A stretch of DNA of 64,000 bases from Biscogniauxia marginata (taxonomy: Eukaryota; Ascomycota; Sordariomycetes; Xylariales; Xylariaceae). Below the pieces are notes generated by a model. It did no database searches. It had not been told where the DNA came from and saw only the letters and a program-made list of their open reading frames with translations. The number at the start of each line of letters is the position of its first letter. Position 1 is the stretch's first letter. Below, one piece after another: positions 22,936 to 35,312 of the stretch. The DNA is taken from NCBI GenBank assembly GCA_022695795.1, contig MU404145.1, forward strand, positions 62,001-126,000, in the 5' to 3' direction. The position numbers and the translations under genes are program-made.

Positions 22936-25900
22936 GCAACATGCAGACTACTGCGCCTCGTACCGGATGCTGAGTCGTTGTCGAGAGGCTGACTTTCCCA
23001 GAGCACGAGGGTGGCAGAGGGCTATATGCCGAGTTTATGAATATTCTTCTCATGATAAGGTCGCGCCGACTCGGTACAGACCCCCTAGCCCCGGTGATAA
23101 CAATGGTTTCTCTGCGCCTACGAGGGCAAGGCCTATAAGACAGTATGGCTATATGACAAGCCTTTTAATAACTAATGCATAAATAAGCCGCATGGGTTTA
23201 GGATTTTATGAATATAGATCTTTTATTTGTAAGATTTTATACCTATTTAACCAAAGCACATTGACGGGGTGATTTAATGGGAACATGGCATTGAGAATTT
23301 GTTAAACATCTCCTAGTCATAGTAATATTGTCATTAGTAGCATGTTGTGTTAAGAGATGTGTGATCAGGTTTAGACTGAGCTGCTCAGGCAAGTTCTGAG
23401 TTGGGCCATCCATGTCCCGTGGTTTCTTAATGGCAGATAATAGGGGGCCCATCTAGATGCTTGAGCTTGCATATATGCAAAGTGGCTGTCCCATCGCAAT
23501 TTTCCTCTTAGAAATTCGGCAAAGAGGCGTATACATCAGCACGAACGATGGCGGGCTTTTACGGTATTGACTTCACGAGACGAACTTTTTTATCCGTCAC
23601 TAAGAAACCTCGCAAAACTTTACTGCGCTCTCGATTTGCCAATTCCCACTTTCATTTATTAGCGACGTCCTGCCCCTACCAATATTATGCTTACTGGCGT
23701 TTATAAATGGCTTTTCGAATAGTATCCATTAATGATTTGATATTACTATTTAGACACAAATTGGTATGCATGTTGACGGCCGGGTAGTACAGCACTTGAC
23801 GTACTGGCCTCTGAGCAGCTTCATTATTTATGATATTTAATTCTTTTTCAGCCATAAGTCCTACTATGCTAAGTGAAGTCAGAATTCTGTGACTTCTGTG
23901 CTATCGTACTCGAATTTGCAATTTCTTTCCGTGTAGCTACTGTCATCGTCTAGATCGACCATATCCGTCGAAGGCCCGGAGGCATATACATCCCACTTGT
24001 TCTCACATTCATCATCATCATCATTTTCTTCTTGGCAACTTATTTTTGTTTATGAATATAATTCATTAATTGACTGGATATATACCGCGTTCGTTAAGAA
24101 TGCTGTATACCTTATTTTGCATGTAATTCGGAGTAGTTCTATGGATTCCAATCCAAGCTTGGATATCACTGTTTGATCTCACGTCTCTCTAATTTTCGGC
24201 GCTCCGGAGTTCTAACTAGATGTCATCATGGTTAGTGAAGGCTGGTGGTATAGAAAATTCCTTATCCCAGTTATCTCTCACAATCTACGATAAAGTGACC
24301 CTCACTGAATACAAATGGTTCTACAAAGCCCCCATATCGCCAATGTATTTCAAAATTCAATGGGTGTCAATATACGGAGATAAGAAGAATTCAAGTGCTG
24401 AACCCAGCAGCCTCATTGTCATTTGACAGGCTGGAATATGGCACGAGATGATAATAGAATAATATTGTGTTTCCAAATGTCAACACAGAGCATTTTAGGA
24501 TAAAGAACTCCGCATAGTATTCGAGACGGTAGTATCCGCTTGGATGCGAATTTCCTGATTAGGCTATCCTCCACCGATTGGTCCCTGTTGATTGGAGAAT
24601 TTATATCTGTACCTGAACCTCTAATGAAGGTCACTGGGTAGATGGACATTGCGATCGAAGAATAGGTAGACAGGTCACCACCTACTGTTCTTCTTTTCAT
24701 GTTTTCCTTGGTTATACATTTCAGTTTTCGAATATATGCACCATACTATCTCTTACTAAAGTTCTCTTCCCACAATACCCCCTCCTCCTCTCTGCTAGCT
24801 TACAACTGGTTTTTAATATCACGCGCGATCCATTAGACGCTATATCCCGCGATGCGCGAAGGGCTTCATGGAAGCGCGCATCTCTTCCTACTACTTGTGC
24901 CCTTACTACTTTTAGGTTATTAATATCTGTAATATGAAAGTTATAGTAATTACCTAATCTCATCCACGATATTTCCTAGTATTAGGACGGAGATGAAAAG
25001 CCTACCAGGGTCTCATGTTGATCAGCTCGTAAGATCTGCTAGTCAGATGTATAAGTGTCTACAATCCAGCGATATCTTAGCCATGATACATGAGGAAGCT
25101 GCAGTGCTAGAAGCATCTCGTCTGGAGTTTGAGCGTGGTTTCCGCTTCTGGTCTATCATCCCTCGGGCTTGGCGTATCAACTTTTTTGGCTGCGCTAAAG
25201 CACACTCCAAGACCTCAAGCTCTAAGTGGACATCACTTAGATCCCCAATTACTTATTCGTCAGTAGGTGCCTCACTCTGCCTCTCTTCTTCTAGCTACGA
25301 AACCCTTTTCTAAACAAGTGCAGGCAGCTAATTCCACAATGCTTGGTATAGTGCTTACTCTTTTGTCCGTGCAAATATACGATATCTTCGGCCGCTGGTC
25401 CGTCTTGATAGACTTAATAACAATCTTCTCATTTCCCATATTACTTGACTCCAAATTTCAAATGAGGCTGGGGAAGCATTGTCTTTTTTAGACATCATTA
25501 TGTATGTTACTTTGCTCCCGCGTCGGCTATTATAGAGCGTCGTCAACTTTCAACCAGATTAGATTTCGGTTTCATGGGTAACAAGTCCTACTTTCCTAGG
25601 TAGGTGGCCATACTCTATGTATTTATAAATGCCAGACCAATATACCCCTGGTCATTATGACACTCCTCGGTTTCTCTTCTCTTAGGTTCCTCGCACTAGG
25701 GCCATCTGTTTAGAGCGTACTTCCTAATAGAGTTCAGACCACCCTATCCTCATGTTCATGATGACACAAGCCAAGACTACGTATTTCACATTATTTCATC
25801 TTCCACGTACTAGATATAGTAGGGTTAATTTTCCTTGTCACATACCACTCCTCACGGATGGCTCCCTAAGTGGGACTTGGCAATCACTGATGGGCTTCCC

Positions 25901-26494
25901 GGACTTCAGCCGCCACAGAACTGTGACGATAAGAAAACGGGCGGTCATGTATAGGTGCGTGTGCCGCAACATACGGATCATCTAGGACCATCAAATACCA
26001 GGTACCTGTCCATCAGGCTGACTTCTTGTACTCATTCCCACTCTGACGGTGGACCTTATCTCCGCCATTCCTACTGGCCCCCAAAGGACTCTTTCGTGGG
26101 CTATAGCCATCTTGTTGACACATTCATGCAGTGTTGTGCCAGCGGCTTGCCTCCAGGGACGCTGAAATACTCCATCTTAGGTCTTCTCTTTGTTTTTTAT
26201 ATCATACCATTTTCTTAGAAAGGCGAAGCCACACCATGACGGTAGGCCATTCCGTTAACGGCTGTATCATTTATATCTAGTCCAATGGCAAGACTATTGG
26301 GTTTGAATTCTGTGGCGTAGTGTGTAAGTACGAAATTACGGTTTTAGCGCAGTTTTAGGTACGTATAAACTTTTATTTATCCTCACCTCTCCCTATACCT
26401 TACATCATAATACACCTACTATAAAACTATTGATTAGATATATTGCCTGATCTATCTGATCACCTATAATCCCGCTGGCGGGAAATCTCGTAAC
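22936..26494. other. Gene-poor, moderately AT-rich region
   Basis: About 3.5 kb with no supportable gene. A plus-strand open stretch at 24993-25313 (106 codons, containing ILAMIHEEAAVLEASRLEFERG) has protein-like composition but no family I recognise and no partner exon. It may be the relic of a mobile element or a decayed gene. Other ORFs are short. Right before 26495 is the flank of the AflR-type pseudogene. Confidence 0.5.
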
Positions 26495-27831
26495 ATGATC
26501 TCATTAAATTCTACTAGTCTAGTCTTGACAGGCTCCACCTTTCTGACTCCAGTCCTAGCATCACCAGCACCAGCACCAACACGTAAACTAAAGGATAGCT
26601 GTCATAATTGTGCTACAGCGAAGCTCAGGTGTAGTAAGGAGAAGCCAACTTGTTCTAATTGCGCAGAACGCCACAAAACATGCCAATACTTTGCAACTAA
26701 TCGCGCGGGACGAAGACAAATCAACCCGTCGAACGATAGCAGCTCCACAGACTCGTCCAGTGTCCCTCAGATCTCACCGACCTGGTTCACCTCGTCCACA
26801 GCAGAGACTGTGTCATCACTCGAAGATCTTCTCACACTCTCACTCGGTCATAGCGTACGTCCAATTATCTAGACATCTTTGCCAGACTTAGCCCCTTAGT
26901 CGAGCCCGCATCCACGTCCATCGCCGGGACCTCGAGTTCCACGTCTGGCGACTTCTTTGATATCCAGGCTGACCAACAAGAGAGCTACCCGGGACACGAT
27001 TTTCTAAACCCGAGCTCTTTTAAAATGCCTCCAAGGCTACCGAAAAGTATCTTGTCAACTACCCTTGACGAATCCTTCTCGAAAGCGAATATCCTCTCCA
27101 GCACTTCAATATCGCTAGACCATCAGCTCCCAGCGAGAGGGGGTGCGGCGTTTTTGAGTCAGACGGAGAACATTTTGAATTCACCATCGTGTCTTTTACG
27201 TGCGACTGATATTCTCAACCAAATATATTCGTTCAATTTTACGGGACACATAGGTATATACAACCAAGACGTCTTCCAGAAGGGTTCAGGCCAAGCCCTG
27301 GAGGCACAATAGATCATTAAGGAGAGTGAGGAAATTCTTGAAGCCGTTAAGGACACCCTTAATTGCCCATGCTCTCAAGACGGCTACGTATTGATCATCA
27401 CATGTCTCATTATATTCAAGGTTTGGACCGGTATGCTACGGTCGCACGAGAGACATCAATGGTAACCCCCTACGAGAACAACGACACAAAGCAAAGTCCT
27501 ACCAGTTCCCAGCCTCACCGTCGAAATTTTTTCACTTTCCAACCCACCGGGGAGCATTATAAGGTCATCACGGTGGCACAGCTGATACTTGGCGAATTGT
27601 GTCGGGTACAGCGGTTAGTCAACCTACTGTCACAGCGACTAAAAAGCACCGTGGGACAGAGCAACGGGCAAATGGATGCTTCTTCAAGGGCCACTCATGA
27701 TATTGGGAGTACTGACAGAGAGCGTATTCTTGATTTACCACCTGCACTCCTGGCCGAGGCCGAACTAGAACTCCGCAAGCACCTGCGTACCCCTGTCTAT
27801 TGGGCTCGTGAGCATGTTGTAGAGACACTAA
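26495..27831 (+). pseudogene. AflR-type Zn(II)2Cys6 transcription factor, broken
   Basis: AflR-like regulators switch on secondary-metabolite clusters. The N-terminal zinc cluster is perfect, with spacing CX2CX6CX6CX2CX6C (CHNCATAKLRC then CSNCAERHKTC), followed by the linker RAGRR. Downstream the AflR regulatory domain is recognisable but spread over three frames. A first 1-nt loss lies near 26850 (the initial frame ends at a TAG right after). A nonsense TAG at 27310-27312 interrupts the text before IIKESEEILEAVKD. The segment CPCSQDGYVL is intact. A second 1-nt loss lies near 27422 (FKV then LDRYATVARETS). A probable further shift near 27787 leads to LSIGLVSML and a TAG. C-terminal family text (ITVAQLILGELCRVQRLVNLLSQRL) is in the third frame. 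With several independent lesions this is a pseudogene unless the assembly is wrong. Confidence 0.82.
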
Positions 27832-29137
27832 TTGAATCACGAGCCATAGAGTCTGCCGCTGGAGCAGGAAAAAATAACGAAGCAATATGAGAGATATGCT
27901 TCTTTCACCATAGTTAGCTAATATCTCCATTTGCCTGATCTAATAGAACCATTGGAATATTTTACACCATGAACATTGAGACAAGGGTGGAGAACATCTA
28001 GTTCGTGCGATCGCGGCTGTAGGAGCAACTGAGTAAAAGGGTGAAAATGATGTACAATGGACAACAGAAAACTACGTATCGCCTATCGGCTGTGTTGAAA
28101 AAGTCCAATAACATCATTTCAGCTCTATGTATGTTCTTGGATATTCCTGTTCGTATGTATGAAGTTCTTCGTATGAACAAGCGCAGAATCTATTGGAGGG
28201 TTGAGATATCGTAATTCACACTATCCTCTGGATTATATTATATAAAAAACACATTGCCAATATAATATTGACTAATGAAATGCTGAGTGTGAATCTCATA
28301 GTACTCGTATCAAATACCAATCTAATGGCCACAAGGCCTATACATTTAATAGACTTACGTGCTACAGTTTATAAGAAGTAGAATGTCAAGACTTCACTAG
28401 TCTCACTTAGCATTACAATTAACTATCAAGCTCTGCAGGAGGATGTCTCAAGCTGGATACTTCTGCACTTTTCCGCACTGTAGGCGAAACCTCGCGAACA
28501 GAATCTATCGGGAGTTTGTGCTTGGGAATGATGACCGTAAGTTCCGGTACGAGTAGTTCGTGCTTCGCAAGTTGTCCCTTGCTTCTAATACGGGGGTTTC
28601 TGTCGTGATATTTTATGGCAGACCTCGGCCAAATCCCCTTACGCTTCATAACCCAAAATACCAACTTTCTCTCTTTTTCATACTCACTAGCTATGGCACC
28701 AGCGTTCGAAGAAGTAAGTGTAGATAACTTAGTCATGGTTTACATTTTTGCGAGCTGAATGTCGTGGATCAAATGGTTGTTAATGATGTAGGTGATTGCT
28801 AGCGAACTTGGATGTCATAGCCAGTCATTTTAGGACCACCATTCACTCTTTGAATATGAATAACGCCCTATTCCAAAAGGCGATTCCTGTGCATCATTCA
28901 TGAATCGATATGAAGGAATTCTCAGTACCGTGGCATAATTCCGGGAGCGACTATGCTCCTAGGGGGCCTAGGTCAAGAACATATTTAACTGAGCTCAGCT
29001 TTTCGTTTCAACAAAAAAAAAGATATTTTCTCTACAGCGAGAAGACACACACATAGACACACGTCAACGACACGCAACACCAAGTAAAGCACCGACACTT
29101 TTACATTCGAGTACGAGCTAGACATTTTCGATTCATA
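27832..29137. other. Intergenic, no supported gene
   Basis: AT-rich left part. A minus-strand open stretch at 28419-28736 (105 codons, starting MTKLSTLTSSNAGAIASEYE) is charged and protein-like but unrecognised. The last 150 bp before 29138 is A/C-rich and leader-like. Confidence 0.45.
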
Positions 29138-29419
29138 ATGTCTTCAAGCAACGACCCTAACAACAACAACACCAACACCAACAACAGCGGCGGCGGCGGC
29201 GGCAGCGCTAACGGTAGTGGCAATGGTAGTCGTGGCGCCTACATCCCCGCCGTCATCTGCACATGGCAAGAGATACCGTACGATGAGGAAGACCCCGACA
29301 AGGATGGTACTGGCCGATATGCCTCTGGTGGGAAGGGTGGGCACCACGACTCCACAGCTCGCAGCTCTATCAGGGGTGACCACCACGGTGGAGGCGGTTA
29401 CCACGGAAAGAAGACCTGA
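29138..29419 (+). CDS. Small Gly/Asn-rich hypothetical protein
   Basis: 93-aa single-exon ORF with good start context (CATAATGTC) and an A/C-rich leader typical of expressed fungal genes. The N-terminal third is Asn/Thr/Gly low complexity. The middle holds a non-repetitive core, AYIPAVICTWQEIPYDEEDP, that looks like the conserved part. The C-terminus is Gly/His-rich. It has no signal peptide or membrane segment. I do not recognise a family. Low-complexity N-termini of this type can arise by chance, so support is moderate. Confidence 0.5.
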   Translation: MSSSNDPNNNNTNTNNSGGGGGSANGSGNGSRGAYIPAVICTWQEIPYDEEDPDKDGTGRYASGGKGGHHDSTARSSIRGDHHGGGGYHGKKT

Positions 29420-30540
29420 GCAACGGGGCGAAACGCGTTTCTTTTGGGGATAGTTTATTTTTCTTCCTATTTGCTCTCTTGGAATGGCGTTGGTGGAGGT
29501 TTTGCCTTGGTGCATAGTACGGAATAACATGTCATAGATAGGTAGACAAAAGGGAAAACTGCTGTAGGGGGACCTTGCTATTCGGTTTACGATAAGGAGG
29601 GGGGAAAGGAAAAAGAAATTGATTTTGGTTGCGCTCTGAACTGGATTGGAGTCTACGTAGATCGCATGGTGAGCACGTATGTGTATAAATATATCTATCT
29701 AGAGAGAAAAAAAATCAAATGGGTTTCGGTTACGAGAGCATTACCGGGTGTATCCTTAGAGATATCAGACAGCTTCGAGCTAGGAATTACGCTCTCGACA
29801 GCCGGCACGAGTTGTTACGGCGCCCATGGTTACCGTACAGTTCCCGAGTGTGTCCGAATCGAACCCCAGGCCGTCTGTACTACATTCTTACCAGAAGGAT
29901 ATACTGAAGCCAGTGGCAATTTGTGCAGGTAATTAAGAAACCGTTGTATACTAGCCTAGGAGTACATCTGCCTAAGTAGAGACAGAGGCTACTAAGAAGT
30001 ATAGGTTCATATGTTGAAGTAAATACAATAGTAGTAAATGTACACATACGCCAGCAAGGACACTGCCTTGCTATTAGGTAAAATGGCCGAAGAGGGCTGG
30101 GATTAAAGATAGTACTATGTGGCGGTGCCACACATACAAGTATATTAGCTTAAATAAGTTAGGGATTAACCTAAGGGAATACAACATCATCTTGGACCAG
30201 TCAGAATCATCCTGAACAGTACCTATTGTAAAAGGAGGTCAGCTACCTAGGTATGTAGACAGTCTTGGCAAGCCTTAACTTTTGAAAGGGATAACCGTAC
30301 AGGTACCATATAAATACATAATAGCCTTCGATTCTGATGCTGTTACCTTAAAATGGAAGCAAGCTTGTCTCTGATTGGACAGCGAGCAATTGCCCGGCGA
30401 ACAGCTGTAAGACAGCTGCAGATCATGGTCTTGCCAGCTGCTATCCGTGGCGAGATCCTTATCGAAAGTTCTTTTGGTGATCTTCTCAAATTGTCATCGA
30501 AAAGTAGCAACAAATTGCGCATGGCCTACGGAGCGACGAG
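29420..30540. other. Intergenic, no supported gene
   Basis: About 1.1 kb. Short overlapping ORFs around 29666-30131 and 30353-30589 have no family signature. The right end is the promoter of the mitochondrial-type gene. Confidence 0.5.
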
Positions 30541-31557
30541 ATGTCGAGCTCCGCATCGGCATTCGCCCAACTATTTCCCTTCTCTCTGAGGTCTCGCACC
30601 GTCTTCATCAGATGTACTCCAGCTCCGACGAGCTTCTACGAGCGGCGGGCCGTTCTGAGGGCCCTCCAAAACACCACGTCGGGAGCTATCGAGACGTTCA
30701 AGAAGCTCGAAGTAAGCACACCACGCCATCCGAACCTCGCTCTGGACCGGACGTGGTCTCCTAAGCAATAGTGTCTCGCATAGGATAATGCCTCCTTTAT
30801 CGCCATTACGAACAAGCCCGACGCTGCTGCGAGCCTCGTCCAGGAGGCCCCTCACATACGCACTGTGATCGCCCAAGACGAAAATGCCACTCCCGAGCCC
30901 AATCGCTTCTCTTGGGGTGCCGAGTTCGACCTCCGCGGCACTATTACCACGCCCGTTAATCCCTTTCCCGCGACGAAAGAGACGGAACTGACCCCGGCCT
31001 CCACCGGTTTAGGTCTCTCACAGAAGACTTTCACCTTGCGTATATTCCCCGCGAACGCGTCCTACAACCACCGGGAAGCGACCAGGAGAGATCCGCTGCA
31101 TGGACGGTGGCCGGGCAACGGCAACATGGAGACGTTTGTGTCGGCCGCGCTGCGTCGATCTGTGCCTGCCAGTGCCATGGCCCCGGCTCTACGAGATTGG
31201 GAGACAGGTAACCAGTTGTCACGGGATTTAACGAGTTTCGCCTTCGAAGCGCGCGAAGGGGCGGCTTACACCCTGCTAGGGAAGAAGCGTCTCTCCGCGA
31301 CCGAACACTTCCTCATGGAGCGGATACGACACAGGAGAAATGGGCAGGAGACTCCCGAAATCATGAAAAGCTTGGCCGTATATGCCGCCAAATGCAGCCT
31401 TAAATCCGAGTCCAAACCCTCCGATGCCGCGATGCCAAAGGACCCCGTAAATGAATTCAAGGAGTGGCCTTCTACGTCTCCTGCTAATAAGAAGACGGAT
31501 CCTTTGCTTGATGATTCTACATTTAAAGAGCTCATGGCGAAACAAGGAAAGACATGA
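30541..31557 (+). CDS. Conserved fungal protein, predicted mitochondrial (two exons)
   Basis: Proposed CDS: 30541-30711 and 30784-31557 (314 aa). The 72-bp intron has a GTAAGC donor and TAG acceptor and joins FKKLE to DNASFIAIT in frame. The N-terminus is Ser/Arg/Phe-rich without acidic residues (LFPFSLRSRTVFIR), consistent with a mitochondrial presequence. It is followed by SFYERRAVLRALQ, which I associate with an uncharacterised fungal mitochondrial family. The rest is soluble and mixed-charge, with NHREATRRDPLHGRWPGNG and AALRRSVPASAMAPALRDW as the most conserved-looking parts. No catalytic motif is visible. Without the intron, exon 1 ends at a stop in the intron. Function is unknown; localisation is inferred. 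Confidence 0.72.
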
Positions 31558-33261
31558 CAGCTATATATAGCAAAGTCTAAAGACCAAACGGCCATACCAT
31601 GAAGAGGTACTACGCCAATTCCACACGGAATTTAGGACGCGATATATTTCGACCGCTTCCCGCGGGGACTAATGTCTATGCGTTACCGCCCAGTCGCGAT
31701 TAAATAGGCGCGAGACCCATGGCGCCGATCCGAGGCGCATCGAACCTATCTGAGTGTAGGCATATAGCGATTTTTTCTTCTTCTTTTTTCACCGGCGATT
31801 TACTAGACTTTTACATATATCAAGTCCAGTGATGGGGCGTTTTGAATGAAATGGAAATATTCCATCTTATGATGTCTGATATTGGCGTGATGTACGTCGC
31901 AGAGTGGACGAATGAGATGTTAGGACGCTGTAGGGCTTGGGGTTTCGCATTCATCTAACCTATAGCAAGGTGATGCGATATGCATTAAAGATTACCGGGC
32001 ACTCTGAGACTCGGGAACTTGGATTCCCAGAATCCTCGACAAACACGTGGGAACTATTGTTTTAACCCAAGAATTTCTTTCAAAGCCACCGCTACCACCA
32101 TCGCCCACCCAGTATAGCGTCGCTGAAGTCCGATTACTATAATGGACGAGACTGGTCGAACCGGTCGAAGTTGTCACGAGAATAGGTAACCCAGCGCCTA
32201 GAACAATATCGACCCGAGGTGGCTTGGGCCCGAACTGCAGTAACCTAATGTAGGTAGCATCGCGATGACGAGGTGTCGTTGGCTTAGGCTTGCAAAGCCA
32301 TGTTCACTCAGAATTACCCAGGCTAAAAACCAAGAAAAAACGCAAGCATATCCAAGCCCCCCTGTCCCACCAAATTACGCAGCTCATATGGATCCCATCC
32401 CCCCCCCCCCTGCAAATGAAGCCGACCAACCAGGCCCGCGAGCGAGATGCAAAGCCACGACGTCACAGCTGGAACGACCAACTTACCCCAAGACTTCGTG
32501 ACGGTTTAATGATCCCTGACCGGCATTGCCATGCCGCCCATGGCAGAATTCCTGTTCAGCTAAGCAGCAAGAAGACAAAAGGGGAAATTCGAGTAGAGCA
32601 TCTGCCGATTCATCGGTTCGCTCGGAAAATGACGTTAACGACTTTGGCATTCCCTTTCCCCCTTCGTGTCGGTGGCATGGTCAGGTCAGGTGCCACGTGG
32701 TGACCGGCTCTTGAGTATGTACGTAAGAGGTCGTCGTCGACGGTGTGCTGCGCCTGGCCCTGGCCGTCAGGACATTCCGTGCATATTACACTAAAGTGAG
32801 GTAAGGTGAGAAGTAGAGAGAGCTAGGCCAGGGGTTGTCCGCTATGTGTGTGTCTCCAGCAGAGCTCCCGTGCCAAGGAAACGGGAATTTGCTATCCTAG
32901 ACACAATACGTATATACGTAACCAGCATGATCTTGATCGACCTCAGGCTTGTTTCGATATCTTTATGCTTATACTTAAAACCTCGGCCCCATCCCATCTG
33001 AAATATTTCCTCCTGTTACGACACATCAATACCTATCCATCTATTGCCTCGTACATTTGAGCCCGTTTCGGCTGCAACTTTCTTTACCTACCTACTTGCA
33101 TCATCGTCATCGACAACGCCATCGTTGTCCCTATATACTACTACGACTACCTAAGCTGCAATACACGAATATCGCGGTACAACTAAACAAACTATTTCCT
33201 TCTTTTTAAAGAGCGAGAGAGAGAGAGGATAAGAAAAAGCAATTGAAAATAGTAATAAAAA
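31558..33261. other. Intergenic, no supported gene
   Basis: About 1.7 kb. The ORF at 32290-32703 is Pro/Lys-rich and looks like chance. Pyrimidine-rich and A-rich text just before 33262 fits a fungal leader for the PalI/SUR7-type gene. Confidence 0.5.
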
Positions 33262-34066
33262 ATGGCTCGGACGGGCTTCTTCCACCACATCGGCACCTTC
33301 TTCCTCTTCGCCGCTGTTGTGCTGCTCATCATAACCGACATCTCGGCCCCCGTCGTCGCCGATATATCGCTACTCCGCGTCGAGCTCGACTCTAGCAACA
33401 GCGGCCGCCAGCCCGTGATAACCTTCGGTACCTTCGGGTGGTGCACGCAAGATGTCATGGCGTAAGTCTTATTTCATCTTCCCATTCTTTCATCTTGATG
33501 TTATACATATGTACATCTATAGCAGAAAGGGAAAAAAAAATTGTCAAGGCTAACGTGCCACCAAAACAAGTAACGGGAATGACTTCTGCACCCGCGCAAC
33601 CGTAGGCTACGACCCGACCTCGGTGCTCGAGGAATACCTCTCGTCATCTTCCTCCTCCTCCTCCTCCGACACCTTCAGCGACGCGGCGACGGCGACCTCC
33701 CGGGCGCTGACCCGCGTCTTCGTCCTGCACCCGATCGCGACGGGGCTGGCCTTCGTGTCCTTCCTGCTCGCCGCGGGCGCGGGGTTCATCGGCTCGCTGC
33801 TGGCCTCGCTCGGGTCCCTGCTGACCTTCGTCGTCGTCGTCGTCGCGCTCGTGTGCGACTTCGTCGGGCTCGCCATCGTGCGCGGCAAGGTCAACGACGA
33901 CGGCGGCGTCTTCGCCGGCAGCGGCGCGTCCGCGAGCTGGGGCAGCGCCGCCTGGACCATCCTCGTCGCCGCCATCTGCTGCCTGATCGCGAGCGTCGTG
34001 CTGTTCTTCACGTGCTGCAGCGCGCGCATCCACGGCCGGCGGGAGGCGAGGGCCGTGAAGTACTGA
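33262..34066 (+). CDS. SUR7/PalI (RIM9)-family membrane protein (two exons)
   Basis: Claudin-like four-TM plasma-membrane family. Members include the ambient-pH sensor partner PalI/Rim9 and eisosome SUR7 proteins. Proposed CDS: 33262-33461 and 33571-34066 (231 aa). The 109-bp intron has a GTAAGT donor, GCTAAC branch site and AAG acceptor, and completes the conserved extracellular text WCTQDVMA-NGNDFCTRATVGYDPTS. TM1 lies at about residues 9-30. The extracellular loop contains the GTFGWC motif with its partner cysteine (DFC). Three more hydrophobic segments follow: IATGLAFVSFLLAAGAG, LLTFVVVVVALVCDFVGLAI and AAWTILVAAICCLIASVVLF. The tail is short and basic. A serine run precedes TM2. Which subfamily (PalI or another) is not decided by sequence alone. 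Confidence 0.87.
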
Positions 34067-35312
34067 AAAGATTACAACTTCTTTTTTTCAGTACTAGCAT
34101 TTAGGAAGATGGTAGGAAGAAAGAAGGAGGCTTTGTGTTCGGCCGGCGGAGGAGCGTGAGCGAGTGGAGGATAGTGTAAAACGAAGAGAGATAAAAAAAA
34201 ATAACCGATATTTTAAAACCTAATGATTTAAACGAACGACCGGAACGAACATGGACGAGGAGGATTCGAAGATTCAGCAAGCGGCGAGGATATGGATCTA
34301 ATTCGAGGACAAATGCTTTTTTGTTGTTGTTGTTGTTGGAAGATATACAGAATGCCCGTCTGGGTTTTCAAAAGCTGGCTGATGATGATGATGTATTTGG
34401 CTTGATTTATTACCCCCCCCCAATTACCAACAACTCGTCACATATCTATATCTTTATATATATATACACATATACTAGTATAGTAACAATTGATACCACT
34501 TATACCCCAGATATAAATTCTCTCATTCAGAAACACACATCCCTGATTATAATAATTGAGATAAAACTTACATCTCTGTTAAGCAGCTTACACATTAGGA
34601 ATTAGGACACGCCGATTAGGCAGCGCCTCTCGAAGTGAAAGGCTCCAGTACTTCTCTCTCTCTCAACGACACGCTAAAAATACCGCCTGGTAGGAGCAAA
34701 AGGGAGAGGGAGGAAACACGCGGTAGTTTAAGGAATTAAATCATTACTCGATTATTACGTGAACCCACGCTCGTGAAACTGCACCGAGATGTCAAATTAT
34801 AACCCCCCTAAGCAATTCACTTTTTTGTACTACCAATCAATCTTCTTAGCCTACATCGTCGCCCTTTTGCTGAAAGGGCACACTGCGACAGCGAAAAAAA
34901 AACATCACTAGACTAAAAAAAAATAAAAAAATAAAAAATAAAAAATCCCCGCGTGTCATCTCTCCCTCGAAAAAGACCTCATGTTCACGTTCCTGTGCCC
35001 TCCCAGCCGACAACCTTCTCAGCCGGTGAGCAAGCATGTACGACAGCTGCACACAACGTGTAAAAGCCAGCTTGTCAGTGCGAATTTCTCGACGGGGCCT
35101 TTGCTTCCGACCTGACTTCCCTTCGAGGACCTTTCTTGTCCCCTCTACCATCTGGAAATAGATAGAAAAATAGAGCACGAAAGAGGAGGGAAAGGGTCAT
35201 ATCAATGCCATATGACTCTTTTGCCTAGCAAAGCAATCCCGGATCAGCGTATCGGAGGTTGGAGTTCGGGTCCCGTGACCTCACGGGCATCTGTCTGCTC
35301 GTCATGACACGC
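34067..35312. other. Intergenic between convergent genes
   Basis: About 1.2 kb between the SUR7/PalI-type gene (+) and SPT16 (-), holding both 3' flanks. It contains A-runs, TTG and GAT trinucleotide repeats (34321-34338, 34381-34392) and a very A-rich stretch near 34911-34948. No gene is supported. Confidence 0.55.

Noticed and set aside
33644..34029. Antisense ORFs opposite exon 2 of the SUR7/PalI-type gene
   Set aside because: Low-complexity Arg/Glu/Asp text that mirrors the coding strand. No independent support.
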